Part shown: positions 1-7,712 of the stretch, piece after piece | Layout: every line of letters begins with the position of its first letter | How positions within the stretch are numbered: the first letter of the stretch is position 1 | Source: Cnuella takakiae | GTDB lineage: Bacteria > Bacteroidota > Bacteroidia > Chitinophagales > Chitinophagaceae | Direction: 5' to 3' | Assembly (NCBI RefSeq): GCF_001953305.1 | Contig: NZ_MTFE01000010.1 | Location: 5,520,795 to 5,584,794, forward strand | Length of the DNA: 64,000 bases | Position numbers and translations under genes: made by a program | Notes under the pieces: generated by a model | Database searches by the model: none | What the model was told of the DNA's origin: nothing | The model's input: only the letters and a program-made list of their open reading frames with translations

Positions 1-2
1 TG

Positions 3-668
3 AAAAAAGCCATTGAAGGCGCAGGCGAACGGCCTAAAGGGGTGCTTGTTTCTACGCAGGGGCAGCTAACCCTTTTGGCCGATACGCTGGACGGGCTGAA
101 GACAGGACTGGTCATCGCCATTGTAGTGATCTTCCTGCTATTGGCGGCCTATTACCAATCATTTGCTTTATCGGCTATGATTTTATCGGTAATTCCGGCA
201 GTAATTGCCGGCAGCTTGTTGGTGTTACTGGCTTTTGGCAGTACGCTCAACCTGCAATCCTACATGGGTATTATCATGTCCGTCGGCGTATCAGTCTCCA
301 ATGCATTTCTCCTGGCTGATCATGCAGAGCGGAGCCGCTTTAAATATAAACTTGATACCGGCGTATCGGCCATACTATCCGCTTCGTCCCGTCTGCGGCC
401 CATCATCATGACCACGCTGGCCATGATTGCCGGCATGGTACCGATGGCCATAGGCTTTGGTGAAGGTGGCGAACAGGTCGCACCGCTAGGGCAATCAGTC
501 ATAGGTGGATTGTTGATGTCAACTCTTACGACATTGCTAGTGATGCCGCACCTTTTTGTAATGGTACGTAAAAAAGCTACCCTTCAGAGTGCATCGCTTG
601 ACCCGGATGACAGTGAAAGCCGGTTTTTCAAAAAAGAAACGCTCATTCTTGAACCTCAAAAATTTTAA
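3..668 (+). CDS. RND efflux permease, C-terminal part (gene runs off the left edge)
   Basis: Inner-membrane proton-driven efflux pump subunit of the AcrB/MdtB type; only the last 221 residues are inside the window. The reading frame is open to the first bases, so the start lies outside. The visible part holds the last membrane helices (hydrophobic stretches near residues 38-58, 62-85, 88-105, 135-155 and 160-185). It also has the family signature of a small-residue helix followed by a cytoplasmic R-LRPI-MTT loop (SSRLRPIIMTTLAMIAGMVP). It ends 4 bases before an adaptor gene, so the two form one pump operon. The substrate cannot be read from this fragment; the helix sequence is closer to hydrophobe/amphiphile pumps than to CusA metal pumps. 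Confidence 0.9.
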   Translation, partial: KKAIEGAGERPKGVLVSTQGQLTLLADTLDGLKTGLVIAIVVIFLLLAAYYQSFALSAMILSVIPAVIAGSLLVLLAFGSTLNLQSYMGIIMSVGVSVSNAFLLADHAERSRFKYKLDTGVSAILSASSRLRPIIMTTLAMIAGMVPMAIGFGEGGEQVAPLGQSVIGGLLMSTLTTLLVMPHLFVMVRKKATLQSASLDPDDSESRFFKKETLILEPQKF

Positions 669-672
669 ACGA

Positions 673-1755
673 ATGCAAAAGATATTTTTATTGATTTTAC
701 CGGCACTTGTACTGGCCCAAAGTTGCTCACAGAAGCAGGAAACAAAAGTTCCTGCGGCAAAAAAGGAAATGAAAACATTCAAACTGGCAACGGTTGTTTC
801 AGACCAGCCCTCCTTTACGATTACTTTGCCCGGCGAATTAAAGCCGTATGAAGAAGTGAAAATTTATCCCAAGATCAAAGGGTTTGTAAAAAAGACCTAT
901 GTGGACCGGGGCAGCTATGTACGTAAAGGACAACTGCTAGCACAACTGGAAGCAGGTGAAATTGGTGCTCAATATGCCGCCCGAACATCGTCCAGCACCA
1001 CAGCCTACCAAAAATTGTTATTCAGCAGGCAGTCCTATCATCGCTTAAAAGAGGCGGCCAAAAAGAACGGTGCGGTGGCCACTATTGAATTAGAAAGGGC
1101 CTATGCGCAATATCTTGCCGACAGTGCTGCTTACAGCAGCAGCAGGTCGGAAGCGGCTGCCACCGGGCAGGTTGCGAACTATTTGCGCATCACGGCACCT
1201 TTTGATGGTGTTATAACAGGGCGGTTTGTATCGGAAGGGGCTCTTGTTGGGGAAGGCGGCGCCAGCACAGAACCCATGTTTCAATTAACACAGCAAAGCA
1301 AACTGCGTTTGGAAGTAGCTATTCCCGAAAAGCAGGCACAAGCCTTACAACCCGGCAGCAAAGCCACATTCAGGTTGTTGGATAACCCAGGACAGACATT
1401 CACGGCCACGCTTTCAAGGAACAGCAGGGCACTTGATGGCCAAACCAAATCACTGCTTGCGGAGTTTGACGTGGATAATGCCGGTTCAGCCCTGCGATCA
1501 GGCCAATACGCCAAGGCGATTGTGCAACTGCGGCGGCCACAGGCTACGTTATGGGTACCGGTGAGTAGCGTGGTGCAATCGCAGGCCGATATATTTGTCG
1601 TTAAAGCTGCGAGTGGCGTCGCGAAGAGAGTGCCAGTGCAGACAGGCGTATCAAAAGACAGTTTGATTGAAGTTTTTGGCGACCTCACCGCAGGAGACAA
1701 GGTGCTGTTGAAAGGCACTGAAGAATTGAAAGAGGGTACAAAGATTGGACAATAA
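673..1755 (+). CDS. RND efflux periplasmic adaptor (membrane fusion lipoprotein)
   Basis: Periplasmic adaptor (HlyD/AcrA family) that bridges the RND pump just upstream to an outer-membrane channel. The ATG at 673 was chosen because it begins a lipoprotein signal (hydrophobic core, then AQSC at residues 16-19) and lies 4 bases after the pump stop; the open frame reaches back to 589, but that would bury the signal. It has a barrel-sandwich half (VKIYPKIKGFVKKTYVDRG), a short helical hairpin around residues 95-140, a second half (ITAPFDGVITGRFV) and a C-terminal beta-barrel/MP domain ending in LLKGTEELKEG. Length, 360 residues, is normal. No outer-membrane channel gene is visible beside it. Confidence 0.93.
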   Translation: MQKIFLLILPALVLAQSCSQKQETKVPAAKKEMKTFKLATVVSDQPSFTITLPGELKPYEEVKIYPKIKGFVKKTYVDRGSYVRKGQLLAQLEAGEIGAQYAARTSSSTTAYQKLLFSRQSYHRLKEAAKKNGAVATIELERAYAQYLADSAAYSSSRSEAAATGQVANYLRITAPFDGVITGRFVSEGALVGEGGASTEPMFQLTQQSKLRLEVAIPEKQAQALQPGSKATFRLLDNPGQTFTATLSRNSRALDGQTKSLLAEFDVDNAGSALRSGQYAKAIVQLRRPQATLWVPVSSVVQSQADIFVVKAASGVAKRVPVQTGVSKDSLIEVFGDLTAGDKVLLKGTEELKEGTKIGQ

Positions 1756-1782
1756 ATAAGCCTTTAAAATAAAAAGACAATT

Positions 1783-2376
1783 ATGGATAATCAGAAACAG
1801 GCAAGAAAAAAGAGAATCATCAAAACTGCTGGAAATATTATTTTTTTTGGCGTATTCCTGCTTCTGGTTTTTAATGCCGATGCAAAAGCCTGGCTGCTGC
1901 GCCAGCTTATGAGTATTGGGCTTTTTAATACGGAAATTAAGGCTAGTAAGCAACCGGCAACCGAAGAGGTAACACCTGCCTTTACGTATTATGATGCCAC
2001 TGGCAATACGGTGTCCACAAGTGATCTAAAAGGCAAGGTGGTTTTTGTCAACTTCTGGGCAACCTGGTGTCCGCCTTGCCTTGCAGAGATGCCTTCCTTG
2101 CAGTCCCTCTACCAGCAATTTGAAAAAGATAACCGGATTGTGTTCTTGTTTATGAATGAGGATGATGATCCGTCAAAAGGAATACAGTATTTGCAACAGA
2201 AGGGTTACAGTGTTCCTCTGGCAAATCGGGCAGGCAGCATTCCATCCGAACTATTTAGCGGCACTCTGCCTACCACGATAATACTCGATAAGGAAGGGAA
2301 GGTGGTGTATAAACACGAGGGGCTGGCGCAGTACAACACAAAAAACTTTGTCAGTCAGTTAAAAGCCCTATTGTAA
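1783..2376 (+). CDS. TlpA/ResA-like membrane-anchored thioredoxin
   Basis: Periplasmic thiol-disulfide oxidoreductase. A single N-terminal membrane anchor lies around residues 14-45, followed by an AhpC-TSA/Redoxin-type thioredoxin fold. The active site WATWCPPC is near residues 91-98, and the cis-proline element GTLPTTIILD near 164-173. The CPPC centre is typical of TlpA/ResA reductases that keep cytochrome c or copper-site cysteines reduced. It starts 27 bases after the adaptor gene and is followed by a second gene of the same family, so the pump and two thioredoxins probably share a transcript. The target protein is not evident. Confidence 0.92.
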   Translation: MDNQKQARKKRIIKTAGNIIFFGVFLLLVFNADAKAWLLRQLMSIGLFNTEIKASKQPATEEVTPAFTYYDATGNTVSTSDLKGKVVFVNFWATWCPPCLAEMPSLQSLYQQFEKDNRIVFLFMNEDDDPSKGIQYLQQKGYSVPLANRAGSIPSELFSGTLPTTIILDKEGKVVYKHEGLAQYNTKNFVSQLKALL

Positions 2377-2414
2377 GCTTATTTCAACAACTATTAAAAA
2401 CAAAATACCTACGC

Positions 2415-2972
2415 ATGAAACAATTATTTTTTTTATCCGCAGTCATATTCAGCAGTTCCCTCGTTGCATGTTCTAACAACGCAGCAGAACAAAATACAAC
2501 ATCAACGGCTACGGAACAAACAATCAGCACCAGCGAAAACGCTGCTGCCGCACCGTCTGCCAATACAAACGCTACATCGTTGCCGGCCTTTGCCATGCAG
2601 GATGTAAACGGCAACCCTGTAAGCCTCGAGTCGTTTAAAGGGAAAAAAGTCTTTGTAAATCTTTGGGCCTCCTGGTGTCCTCCCTGCAGACGGGAGATGT
2701 CTTCGATAGAAAAGCTCCGAAACGGCGTTGACTCCAATAAAGTGGCTTTCGTTATGCTCTCGTTAGACGACAATTTTAACAAGGCGAAAACATTCATTAA
2801 GCGGCAAAAGCTTTCACTGCCACTTTATTATCCAGCGGAAAACTTGCCTGCGCTATTTAATGTACAGGCTATACCCACAACATTCATATTTAATGAAGCT
2901 GGAAATCTATTGCAGCGTGTAGACGGAGGCGATGAGTATAATTCAGAGGCGTATCGCAAGTTGTTGCAGTAG
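2415..2972 (+). CDS. TlpA-like thioredoxin lipoprotein
   Basis: Second thioredoxin-fold protein in a row, 185 residues. It has a lipoprotein signal (LVAC near residue 19), a Ser/Thr/Ala-rich linker (about residues 22-55), then a redoxin domain with WASWCPPCRREM near residues 81-92 and the cis-proline motif AIPTTFIF. The linker is typical of outer-membrane lipoproteins of Bacteroidota. It probably reduces a periplasmic thiol partner. It is a divergent paralogue of the upstream gene (same CPPC centre, different anchor), so the pair may act on different membranes. Confidence 0.92.
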   Translation: MKQLFFLSAVIFSSSLVACSNNAAEQNTTSTATEQTISTSENAAAAPSANTNATSLPAFAMQDVNGNPVSLESFKGKKVFVNLWASWCPPCRREMSSIEKLRNGVDSNKVAFVMLSLDDNFNKAKTFIKRQKLSLPLYYPAENLPALFNVQAIPTTFIFNEAGNLLQRVDGGDEYNSEAYRKLLQ

Positions 2973-3034
2973 AACTCAAAATAAGTCTAATTATTTTTGA
3001 CTCTCTATTTCGATTTCAAATTAATAGTCTGTTG

Positions 3035-3802
3035 ATGAATTTTTCCCTTTCCAAAATCCCCGCCCGTACCGTACAGCCGCGTAAGCATGGATTGACCGTA
3101 GTGAGCGACAAAGGGCTTAGCTTAATGGAAACAAAAAACCTAATGTCAGGTGCAGCGCCCTATGTTGATATGATAAAACTTGCCTTTGGTACGGCACTGG
3201 TTACACCTATGCTTAAAGAAAAAATCCAGTTGTACCAATCCTATAATGTCCCGGTTTTCTTTGGCGGGCTTTTGTTCGAAGCCTTTGTCATTCGAAATGA
3301 ACTGGCTGCATTTGAACGACTGGTTGATGAACACAACATTCCTTGTATGGAAATCTCCGATGGCGCTATTGATATTTCGCACGAACAAAAATGCGCCTAT
3401 ATCCGTCGTTTTAGCCAGGAGAGAGTCGTGCTGAGTGAGATCGGTTCTAAGGACAAGGACAAAGTACAGGTAACGCCACCATACAAATGGATCCAGTTGA
3501 TGCAGGCAGAACTGGAGGCAGGTTCTTCCTATCTTATAGCTGAAGCTAAGGAGCTGGGTAATGTGGGCTTGTACCGCGATTCAGGTGAAGTGAGGGAAGG
3601 ACTGGTACAGGAAATCTTAACAAAAATTCCTGCTGAAAAGATTATTTGGGAAGCACCTGCAAAAGATCAGCAATTAAATTTCATCGAGCTGTTAGGCTGC
3701 AATGCCAATCTCGGGAACATCAACCCCTCAGAAATCATCGCATTGGAAGCAATGCGTGTTGGTTTACGAAGTGACAGTTTCTCGTTTTTCTTGAATAATT
3801 AA
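3035..3802 (+). CDS. Phosphosulfolactate synthase (ComA family)
   Basis: ComA-family enzyme: adds sulfite to phosphoenolpyruvate to give phosphosulfolactate, the first step of coenzyme M synthesis in methanogens. The 255-residue TIM-barrel protein has the family's opening (RKHGLTVVSDKGLS), the GLLFEAF and EISDGAIDIS segments, and EAGSSYLIAEAKELG, with WEAPAKDQQLNFIELLG near the end. ATG 3035 is preferred to the overlapping TTG at 3032. Bacteria with this gene do not make coenzyme M, so here the product more likely feeds sulfolactate or sulfonate chemistry; that is inference. A strong hairpin terminator follows at once. Confidence 0.85.
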   Translation: MNFSLSKIPARTVQPRKHGLTVVSDKGLSLMETKNLMSGAAPYVDMIKLAFGTALVTPMLKEKIQLYQSYNVPVFFGGLLFEAFVIRNELAAFERLVDEHNIPCMEISDGAIDISHEQKCAYIRRFSQERVVLSEIGSKDKDKVQVTPPYKWIQLMQAELEAGSSYLIAEAKELGNVGLYRDSGEVREGLVQEILTKIPAEKIIWEAPAKDQQLNFIELLGCNANLGNINPSEIIALEAMRVGLRSDSFSFFLNN

Positions 3803-3806
3803 ATAG

Positions 3807-3840
3807 AGAGCGATTCTTTCGGGAATCGCTCTTTTGTTTT
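3807..3840. terminator. Rho-independent terminator between convergent genes
   Basis: A perfect 10-bp stem (AGAGCGATTC at 3807-3816 with its complement at 3823-3832), a 6-base loop and a T-rich tail TTTGTTTT (3833-3840). It ends transcription of the phosphosulfolactate synthase. The thioredoxin gene ends at 3843 on the other strand, so the hairpin can serve both directions. Confidence 0.85.
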
Positions 3841-3842
3841 GT

Positions 3843-4208
3843 TTACTTCAATGTTTGCAGCAGGCGTTCTTCAATCACCTGTTGAAACGCCTTTTTCGGA
3901 AGCGCACCGGGCTGCATGACAGGCTCACCCTTTACTGGTATAAATAAAAAAGTAGGAATACTCCGGATGCCAAATATCGCAGAAAGTTCTCCTTCTTTTT
4001 CTGTATCTATTTTATAGATCACTAATTCGCCTTCATATTGCTTTGAGAGTTCTTCCAGCACTGGCGCTACCATTTTACAGGGTCCGCACCAGTCGGCATA
4101 AAAATCAATGACTGCAGGAACAGAACCTTTGTATTTCCATTCCTGCTCCTTTTCATAGTCAAAAACCTTGTCCTTAAAATCCTGTGTTGTTAATTGAATC
4201 GTCGCCAT
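3843..4208 (-). CDS. Thioredoxin
   Basis: Small cytosolic thioredoxin of 121 residues with the classical active site WCGPCK near residues 37-42 and the cis-proline SIPTF near 78-82. It has about 15 residues more at the N-terminus than E. coli TrxA. The open frame reaches back to 4301, but the ATG at 4208 gives the normal family length and leaves the palindrome at 4254-4267 in the promoter. It probably belongs to the group of genes with GTGAC-N4-GTCAC sites. Confidence 0.93.
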   Translation of the reverse strand: MATIQLTTQDFKDKVFDYEKEQEWKYKGSVPAVIDFYADWCGPCKMVAPVLEELSKQYEGELVIYKIDTEKEGELSAIFGIRSIPTFLFIPVKGEPVMQPGALPKKAFQQVIEERLLQTLK

Positions 4209-4221
4209 TTTACTGCTTTGT

Positions 4222-4229
4222 TGTAAAGA
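4222..4229 (-). promoter_or_regulatory. Possible -7 element of the thioredoxin promoter
   Basis: On the minus strand this reads TATCTTTA, seven of eight matches to the Bacteroidota -7 consensus TAnnTTTG counting the two free positions. It is about 30 bp from the centre of the palindrome at 4254-4267, which puts that site near -41 relative to the expected start point. Confidence 0.4.
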
Positions 4230-4253
4230 TAAAATTGAAGTGAATGATAAACC

Positions 4254-4267
4254 GTGACACGAGTCAC
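4254..4267. promoter_or_regulatory. Crp/Fnr-like operator GTGAC-N4-GTCAC (site 1)
   Basis: GTGAC ACGA GTCAC, a perfect 5-4-5 palindrome, 45 bases upstream of the thioredoxin start. The half-site and spacing resemble those of Crp/Fnr-family regulators (Fnr-type boxes also have 4-base spacers). Three close copies occur at 4965-4978, 6267-6280 and 9960-9973. Confidence 0.6.
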
Positions 4268-4332
4268 ACCAAAAAGCCCTTTGTAGAAACAAAGGGCTCA
4301 ACCAAAACCAACTGCCACGTGGACGTAGTTTA

Positions 4333-4929
4333 TTATAACTTTTGGCCTACTAGCTGTAAAACGGCTGCCTTGCCTTTATGAAATTTACCCTCATTCAATT
4401 CAATTTCTTTTTGTCCGCAGGATAGCAAATGGAGAAAAGGAAAATCACTGCAAATGGAAGGCGCATCATATAACATTTGCTTGTCCTTCGGCCCGCCAGA
4501 ATCAAATTCTACCTGTTCCTTCGCAAATGCCTCTAAAATGAGATACCCGCCTGAGTTTAGCGATTTAAATATCTGTTCATGGAATAAAGAGCGCAGGGCC
4601 TGAGGCAGATGCACATAAATCAAGGCAACAGCGTCATATTTTTTCTCGGCCTTGTAGGTCTCAATTTCCTGAACCCAATAGTTGATGGTTACATTTTTTG
4701 CAGTGGCTTGTAGCAGCGCTTTTTCTCTGGCCACCTCGCTAAAGTCAAATGCATCAACCAGCCAACCTTTCGAAGCTGCATAGATTGCATTGCGTCCTTC
4801 CCCTTCAGCCGGCAACAAAATTGAACCGGGTTTGTGTTTATCAATATACTGCTTAAAGTAATGGTTGGGCTCTTGCCCATACACTGATGCATTTTCTATA
4901 TAGCGTGTATTCCAAAACTCTTGTTTCAT
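4333..4929 (-). CDS. SAM-dependent methyltransferase (TehB/thiopurine-type)
   Basis: Class I Rossmann methyltransferase, 198 residues. The N-terminal WNTRYIENASVYGQEPN is the signature of TehB-like/thiopurine-like small methyltransferases. The SAM-binding loop is shifted to ILLPAEGEGRNAIYAA (residues 38-53), followed by VDAFDFSEVAREKA. ATG 4929 was chosen over the 5' extension because it leaves the palindrome at 4965-4978 upstream. Members of this family act on soft nucleophiles such as tellurite, selenite or thiols, but the substrate here is unknown. Its shared operator with the thioredoxin and MFS genes suggests a common stress response. Confidence 0.85.
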   Translation of the reverse strand: MKQEFWNTRYIENASVYGQEPNHYFKQYIDKHKPGSILLPAEGEGRNAIYAASKGWLVDAFDFSEVAREKALLQATAKNVTINYWVQEIETYKAEKKYDAVALIYVHLPQALRSLFHEQIFKSLNSGGYLILEAFAKEQVEFDSGGPKDKQMLYDAPSICSDFPFLHLLSCGQKEIELNEGKFHKGKAAVLQLVGQKL

Positions 4930-4964
4930 AAGAGCAAAAATGCAAGGATGCTGTCGCAATTGTC

Positions 4965-4978
4965 GTGATAACAGTCAC
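4965..4978. promoter_or_regulatory. Crp/Fnr-like operator (site 2)
   Basis: GTGAT AACA GTCAC, one mismatch from the perfect palindrome, flanked by C and G. It lies 35 bases upstream of the methyltransferase ATG and between that gene and the end of the MFS gene, so it can only serve the methyltransferase. Confidence 0.5.
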
Positions 4979-4992
4979 GTCAAACCCATATC

Positions 4993-6222
4993 TTACCTAA
5001 GCTCCGGACAGCGGGTGCTTTTCCATAAGAACTTTGCAGTACAGCACATGCGTAAATGTGCCAATAACCCACCGGCTCCTGTCAAAGCTGCTACGAAAAC
5101 AAAGGTAACAGACAGACCAAATTTGTCAGCCAGAAAGCCCGAAAGTAAAGCACCCGCCACATAGCCGCTGTCCCGCCAAAAACGGAAGATGCTTAAGCTT
5201 TCGGAACGTTGTTGGGGGTGGGTGTGTTCAGCAATGACCGTTAGAAAATTAGGATAAACCAAGGCTGTTCCCAGGCCCATCAGTACCATCGCCGCCAGGG
5301 CCATATAAAAGTTAGAAGCATAGGTCAACAGTAGCAGACCAATAGCTTGTAGTAACATGCCAGTGGTTATTAATTGCTTTTTACAGAAAACATCGCCCAT
5401 TTTACCGGTAGCCATCTGCCCAAGGCCCCATACAGCAGGATATACTCCTGCCAACAATCCAATTTCAGACAGATTAAACTGTTTGTTTAGCAATAACACA
5501 GGCAGCAATCCCCAGATTACCCCATCGTTAAGATTATTTATAAAACCACTGATGGTAACACTACCAAGGTTGTAATGCTGAAAAGTCGTTTGCTTCCAGA
5601 TACACTTCAAAATCGACTGCTTGCTTTGCTGTGCTTCTACCTGGACATGCCTCTCTGTATCTTTTACAAATAAAAGCGTTAGGATCAATCCTCCCATCGA
5701 AAAAAGAATGCCTGGCAGAAATGGATAAAAACTAAAGCCTTTTGCCGATGCAATCTGCGTAGCCAGAAAGGCAGCAAAGCCTACTGTTAAGTATCCTGCA
5801 AACTCATTCAAGCCCATTGCGAAGCCACGATCTTTTTCACCAACCAGGTCAATTTTCATCATAACGGTTGCCGACCAGGCCAGACCTTGGTTGATGCCTA
5901 ATAAAATATTAGCGGCAATTACCCAGCTCCATTCTTGTGCATACATCAATAAATAGGGCACCGGAAGAGCGGCAGCCCAGCCGATCAGCAAAACCCGCCT
6001 GCGGTTGTATCGATTCGCTAGCTTTCCTGCAACTAGGTTGAAAAGAGCCTTTACGCTTCCAAAAGCTATGATAAAGGACAGAAGTGCTGTATAGCTGTTA
6101 ATACCAAGCGTTTCGGCCAATCCTGGCAAAACAGCCCGTTCCAAGCCAATCATGCTGCCCACAAACGCATTTATCAATACTAATAGATAGAACTGCCGCC
6201 AATTTGCTTTTAGACCTTGCAC
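4993..6222 (-). CDS. Major facilitator superfamily transporter
   Basis: Twelve-helix secondary transporter of about 409 residues. The conserved loop 2-3 motif is GKLANRYNRRRVLLIG, and a second copy of the half-repeat motif is GKMGDVFCKKQLI. The N-terminal half (FVGSMIGLERAVLPGLAE) and the charged NEFAGYLTVG and RFWRDSGYVAGAL segments are typical of a drug/metabolite MFS subgroup. The open frame reaches GTG 6273, but that codon lies inside the palindrome at 6267-6280. GTG 6222, just after a likely -7 element at 6238-6245, is therefore preferred. The substrate is unknown. Confidence 0.85.
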   Translation of the reverse strand: MQGLKANWRQFYLLVLINAFVGSMIGLERAVLPGLAETLGINSYTALLSFIIAFGSVKALFNLVAGKLANRYNRRRVLLIGWAAALPVPYLLMYAQEWSWVIAANILLGINQGLAWSATVMMKIDLVGEKDRGFAMGLNEFAGYLTVGFAAFLATQIASAKGFSFYPFLPGILFSMGGLILTLLFVKDTERHVQVEAQQSKQSILKCIWKQTTFQHYNLGSVTISGFINNLNDGVIWGLLPVLLLNKQFNLSEIGLLAGVYPAVWGLGQMATGKMGDVFCKKQLITTGMLLQAIGLLLLTYASNFYMALAAMVLMGLGTALVYPNFLTVIAEHTHPQQRSESLSIFRFWRDSGYVAGALLSGFLADKFGLSVTFVFVAALTGAGGLLAHLRMCCTAKFLWKSTRCPELR

Positions 6223-6237
6223 ACTTTTTTTGTAACG

Positions 6238-6245
6238 CAAAATAA
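6238..6245 (-). promoter_or_regulatory. Likely -7 element of the MFS promoter
   Basis: Minus strand TTATTTTG, one mismatch to TAnnTTTG. The expected start near 6231 puts the centre of the palindrome at 6267-6280 about 42 bp upstream. This mirrors the plus-strand promoter at 6303-6310. Confidence 0.45.
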
Positions 6246-6266
6246 TCTTACTAAAAGATTTCAGGA

Positions 6267-6280
6267 GTGACACAAGTCAC
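6267..6280. promoter_or_regulatory. Crp/Fnr-like operator shared by divergent MFS and DUF983 genes (site 3)
   Basis: GTGAC ACAA GTCAC, a perfect palindrome midway between two divergent promoters. It lies 47 bases before the DUF983 ATG and 44 bases before the chosen MFS start. In both directions its centre is about 42 bp from the expected start point, the class II activator position. Confidence 0.65.
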
Positions 6281-6302
6281 GGGTGAGTAACTGCATGAAC
6301 AA

Positions 6303-6310
6303 TAAGTTTG
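6303..6310 (+). promoter_or_regulatory. -7 promoter element TAAGTTTG
   Basis: Exact match to the Bacteroidota TAnnTTTG element, 17 bases before the DUF983 ATG. No TTTG-like -33 element is visible at the right distance; instead the palindrome sits there, as expected for an activator-dependent promoter. Confidence 0.7.
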
Positions 6311-6327
6311 CATTATAAGCAAATTTT

Positions 6328-6768
6328 ATGCAAAATGAAGGTCAAAGGCGGTCACCCAATTATCTTTTCAGCCTCCTGCAACTCAAATGCCCACGCTGCC
6401 GGCAAGGCGATATGTTTCTGCAAAAAAGTTCCTACAAAAAGGGAATGATGAAAATGTATGATACCTGTTCTTTTTGCGAACAGAAAATGGAAATAGAGCC
6501 TGCATTTTACTATGGCACGGGTTACGTAAGCTACGCTTTATCGGTAGCGCTAACTGTCGCCAGCTTCATTGCATGGTGGGTTATTATCGGGATGTCGCTG
6601 AAGGATGATCGCTTTTTCTGGTGGATAGGCTTCAATGCTGTTCTTTTGCTTGCTACACAGCCTTATCTGATGCGCTTATCAAGAACGGTGTGGTTATCGT
6701 TCTTTGTTCGGTATAAAAAAGACGCTGCCTGCGATTGGATTGCTCAGGATGAACATACTGTCGGGTAG
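6328..6768 (+). CDS. DUF983 membrane protein
   Basis: 146-residue DUF983 protein. A short zinc-ribbon-like N-terminus (LQLKCPRCRQGDMF, residues 18-31, then CSFCEQKM near 47-54) precedes two membrane helices (about residues 68-92 and 98-115). The family is common in Bacteroidota and Alphaproteobacteria and has no established reaction; it often sits near respiratory genes. The promoter, with an exact -7 box and an activator-position palindrome, indicates regulated expression. Confidence 0.85.
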   Translation: MQNEGQRRSPNYLFSLLQLKCPRCRQGDMFLQKSSYKKGMMKMYDTCSFCEQKMEIEPAFYYGTGYVSYALSVALTVASFIAWWVIIGMSLKDDRFFWWIGFNAVLLLATQPYLMRLSRTVWLSFFVRYKKDAACDWIAQDEHTVG

Positions 6769-7042
6769 TCAGCAACGCACTCGTAAACGTCTAAATATTC
6801 CATCGTTGACATAGAAGTGTCGCATCTGTAAATTTTACCTATTCAACTATTCTAAAATAATTGGTTTGCGATTTATGCGAGAAAGAAAAACTTAGGGAAC
6901 ATGAAGGGATATCTTCAGAAATTCGTCCACACTGGCATACTCTTTTCAGCAGACCTTTTTTATCTTCTGCACAAAACCGTCAATACGACTGCCCGGTTAT
7001 GGTAAGTTAGTATTAGCTGAATGTGATTATAATAACTAACCA
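6769..7042. other. Intergenic region without a recognised gene
   Basis: AT-rich sequence between DUF983 and the rhodanese region. Translation of both strands gives only short broken frames with no recognisable motif. I see no terminator hairpin. Confidence 0.6.
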
Positions 7043-7195
7043 ATGAAAACTTACATTTTCGACCAAGGAAAGGAACGATGGGGCATGTACCAACTCAAAA
7101 CGAAGGTCTTACATTGGCTGAATTGGAACAAAATAATATCCGGAAGGCATAATTTTCTGAAAACTTTATTGGCTAAAAGTTTGTTGAACTTATAA
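7043..7195 (+). CDS. Possible small protein upstream of rhodanese
   Basis: A 50-codon frame starting MKTYIFDQGKERWGMYQLKT and ending one base before the rhodanese ATG. The C-terminal half is basic and hydrophobic (ISGRHNFLKTLLAKSLLNL). The tight junction fits a leader or coupled small gene, but no family is recognised and the N-terminus may equally be a remnant. Treat as tentative. Confidence 0.25.
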   Translation: MKTYIFDQGKERWGMYQLKTKVLHWLNWNKIISGRHNFLKTLLAKSLLNL

Positions 7196-7196
7196 C

Positions 7197-7700
7197 ATGA
7201 AAACGATTATAGCATCAATGATCTTTGGCTTATCCTTCATTGCTTGCCAATCCCATGCGCAAGTGAAAAGCGGCACATTTAATTTTACCCTTAAAATGTT
7301 GCTCTCAAGGGATGTTCCGGAAATTACAGTTGCCGATGCTGCAAAAAACTCCGGTCGTTATATGTTTTTAGATGCACGTGAACAAAAAGAATACAATGTT
7401 AGCCATCTTCCCAGCACCAGGTTTGTTGGCTATGATAGCTTTTCCATTACGTTTTTAAACGATTTACCAAAAGATAAGCCCTTAGTCGTGTATTGCTCTA
7501 TTGGGAAACGAAGTGAGGATATTACACGCAAGCTGAAAAAAGCAGGTTTTACAAATGTTCATAACCTGTATGGCGGCATCTTTGAATGGGTCAACCAGGG
7601 CAACCAGGTATATGACCTTCAGAATAAGCCAACTGACAAGATACATGCCTACGGGAAGCTTTGGGGCAGATTTTTAGACAAGGGCACAAAAGTCTATTAA
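7197..7700 (+). CDS. Secreted rhodanese-like sulfurtransferase
   Basis: A 167-residue protein with an export signal (FGLSFIACQSHAQ; the AC at residues 16-17 may be a lipobox) and one rhodanese domain. The catalytic loop is VVYCSIGKRSEDI, with the active cysteine near residue 101, preceded by FLDAREQKEYNVSHLP. Rhodaneses move sulfane sulfur or act on thiols; in the periplasm the substrate is uncertain. It is followed after 12 bases by a sterol-desaturase-like gene, so the two may be cotranscribed. Confidence 0.9.
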   Translation: MKTIIASMIFGLSFIACQSHAQVKSGTFNFTLKMLLSRDVPEITVADAAKNSGRYMFLDAREQKEYNVSHLPSTRFVGYDSFSITFLNDLPKDKPLVVYCSIGKRSEDITRKLKKAGFTNVHNLYGGIFEWVNQGNQVYDLQNKPTDKIHAYGKLWGRFLDKGTKVY

Positions 7701-7712
7701 TTCCTATTCATC

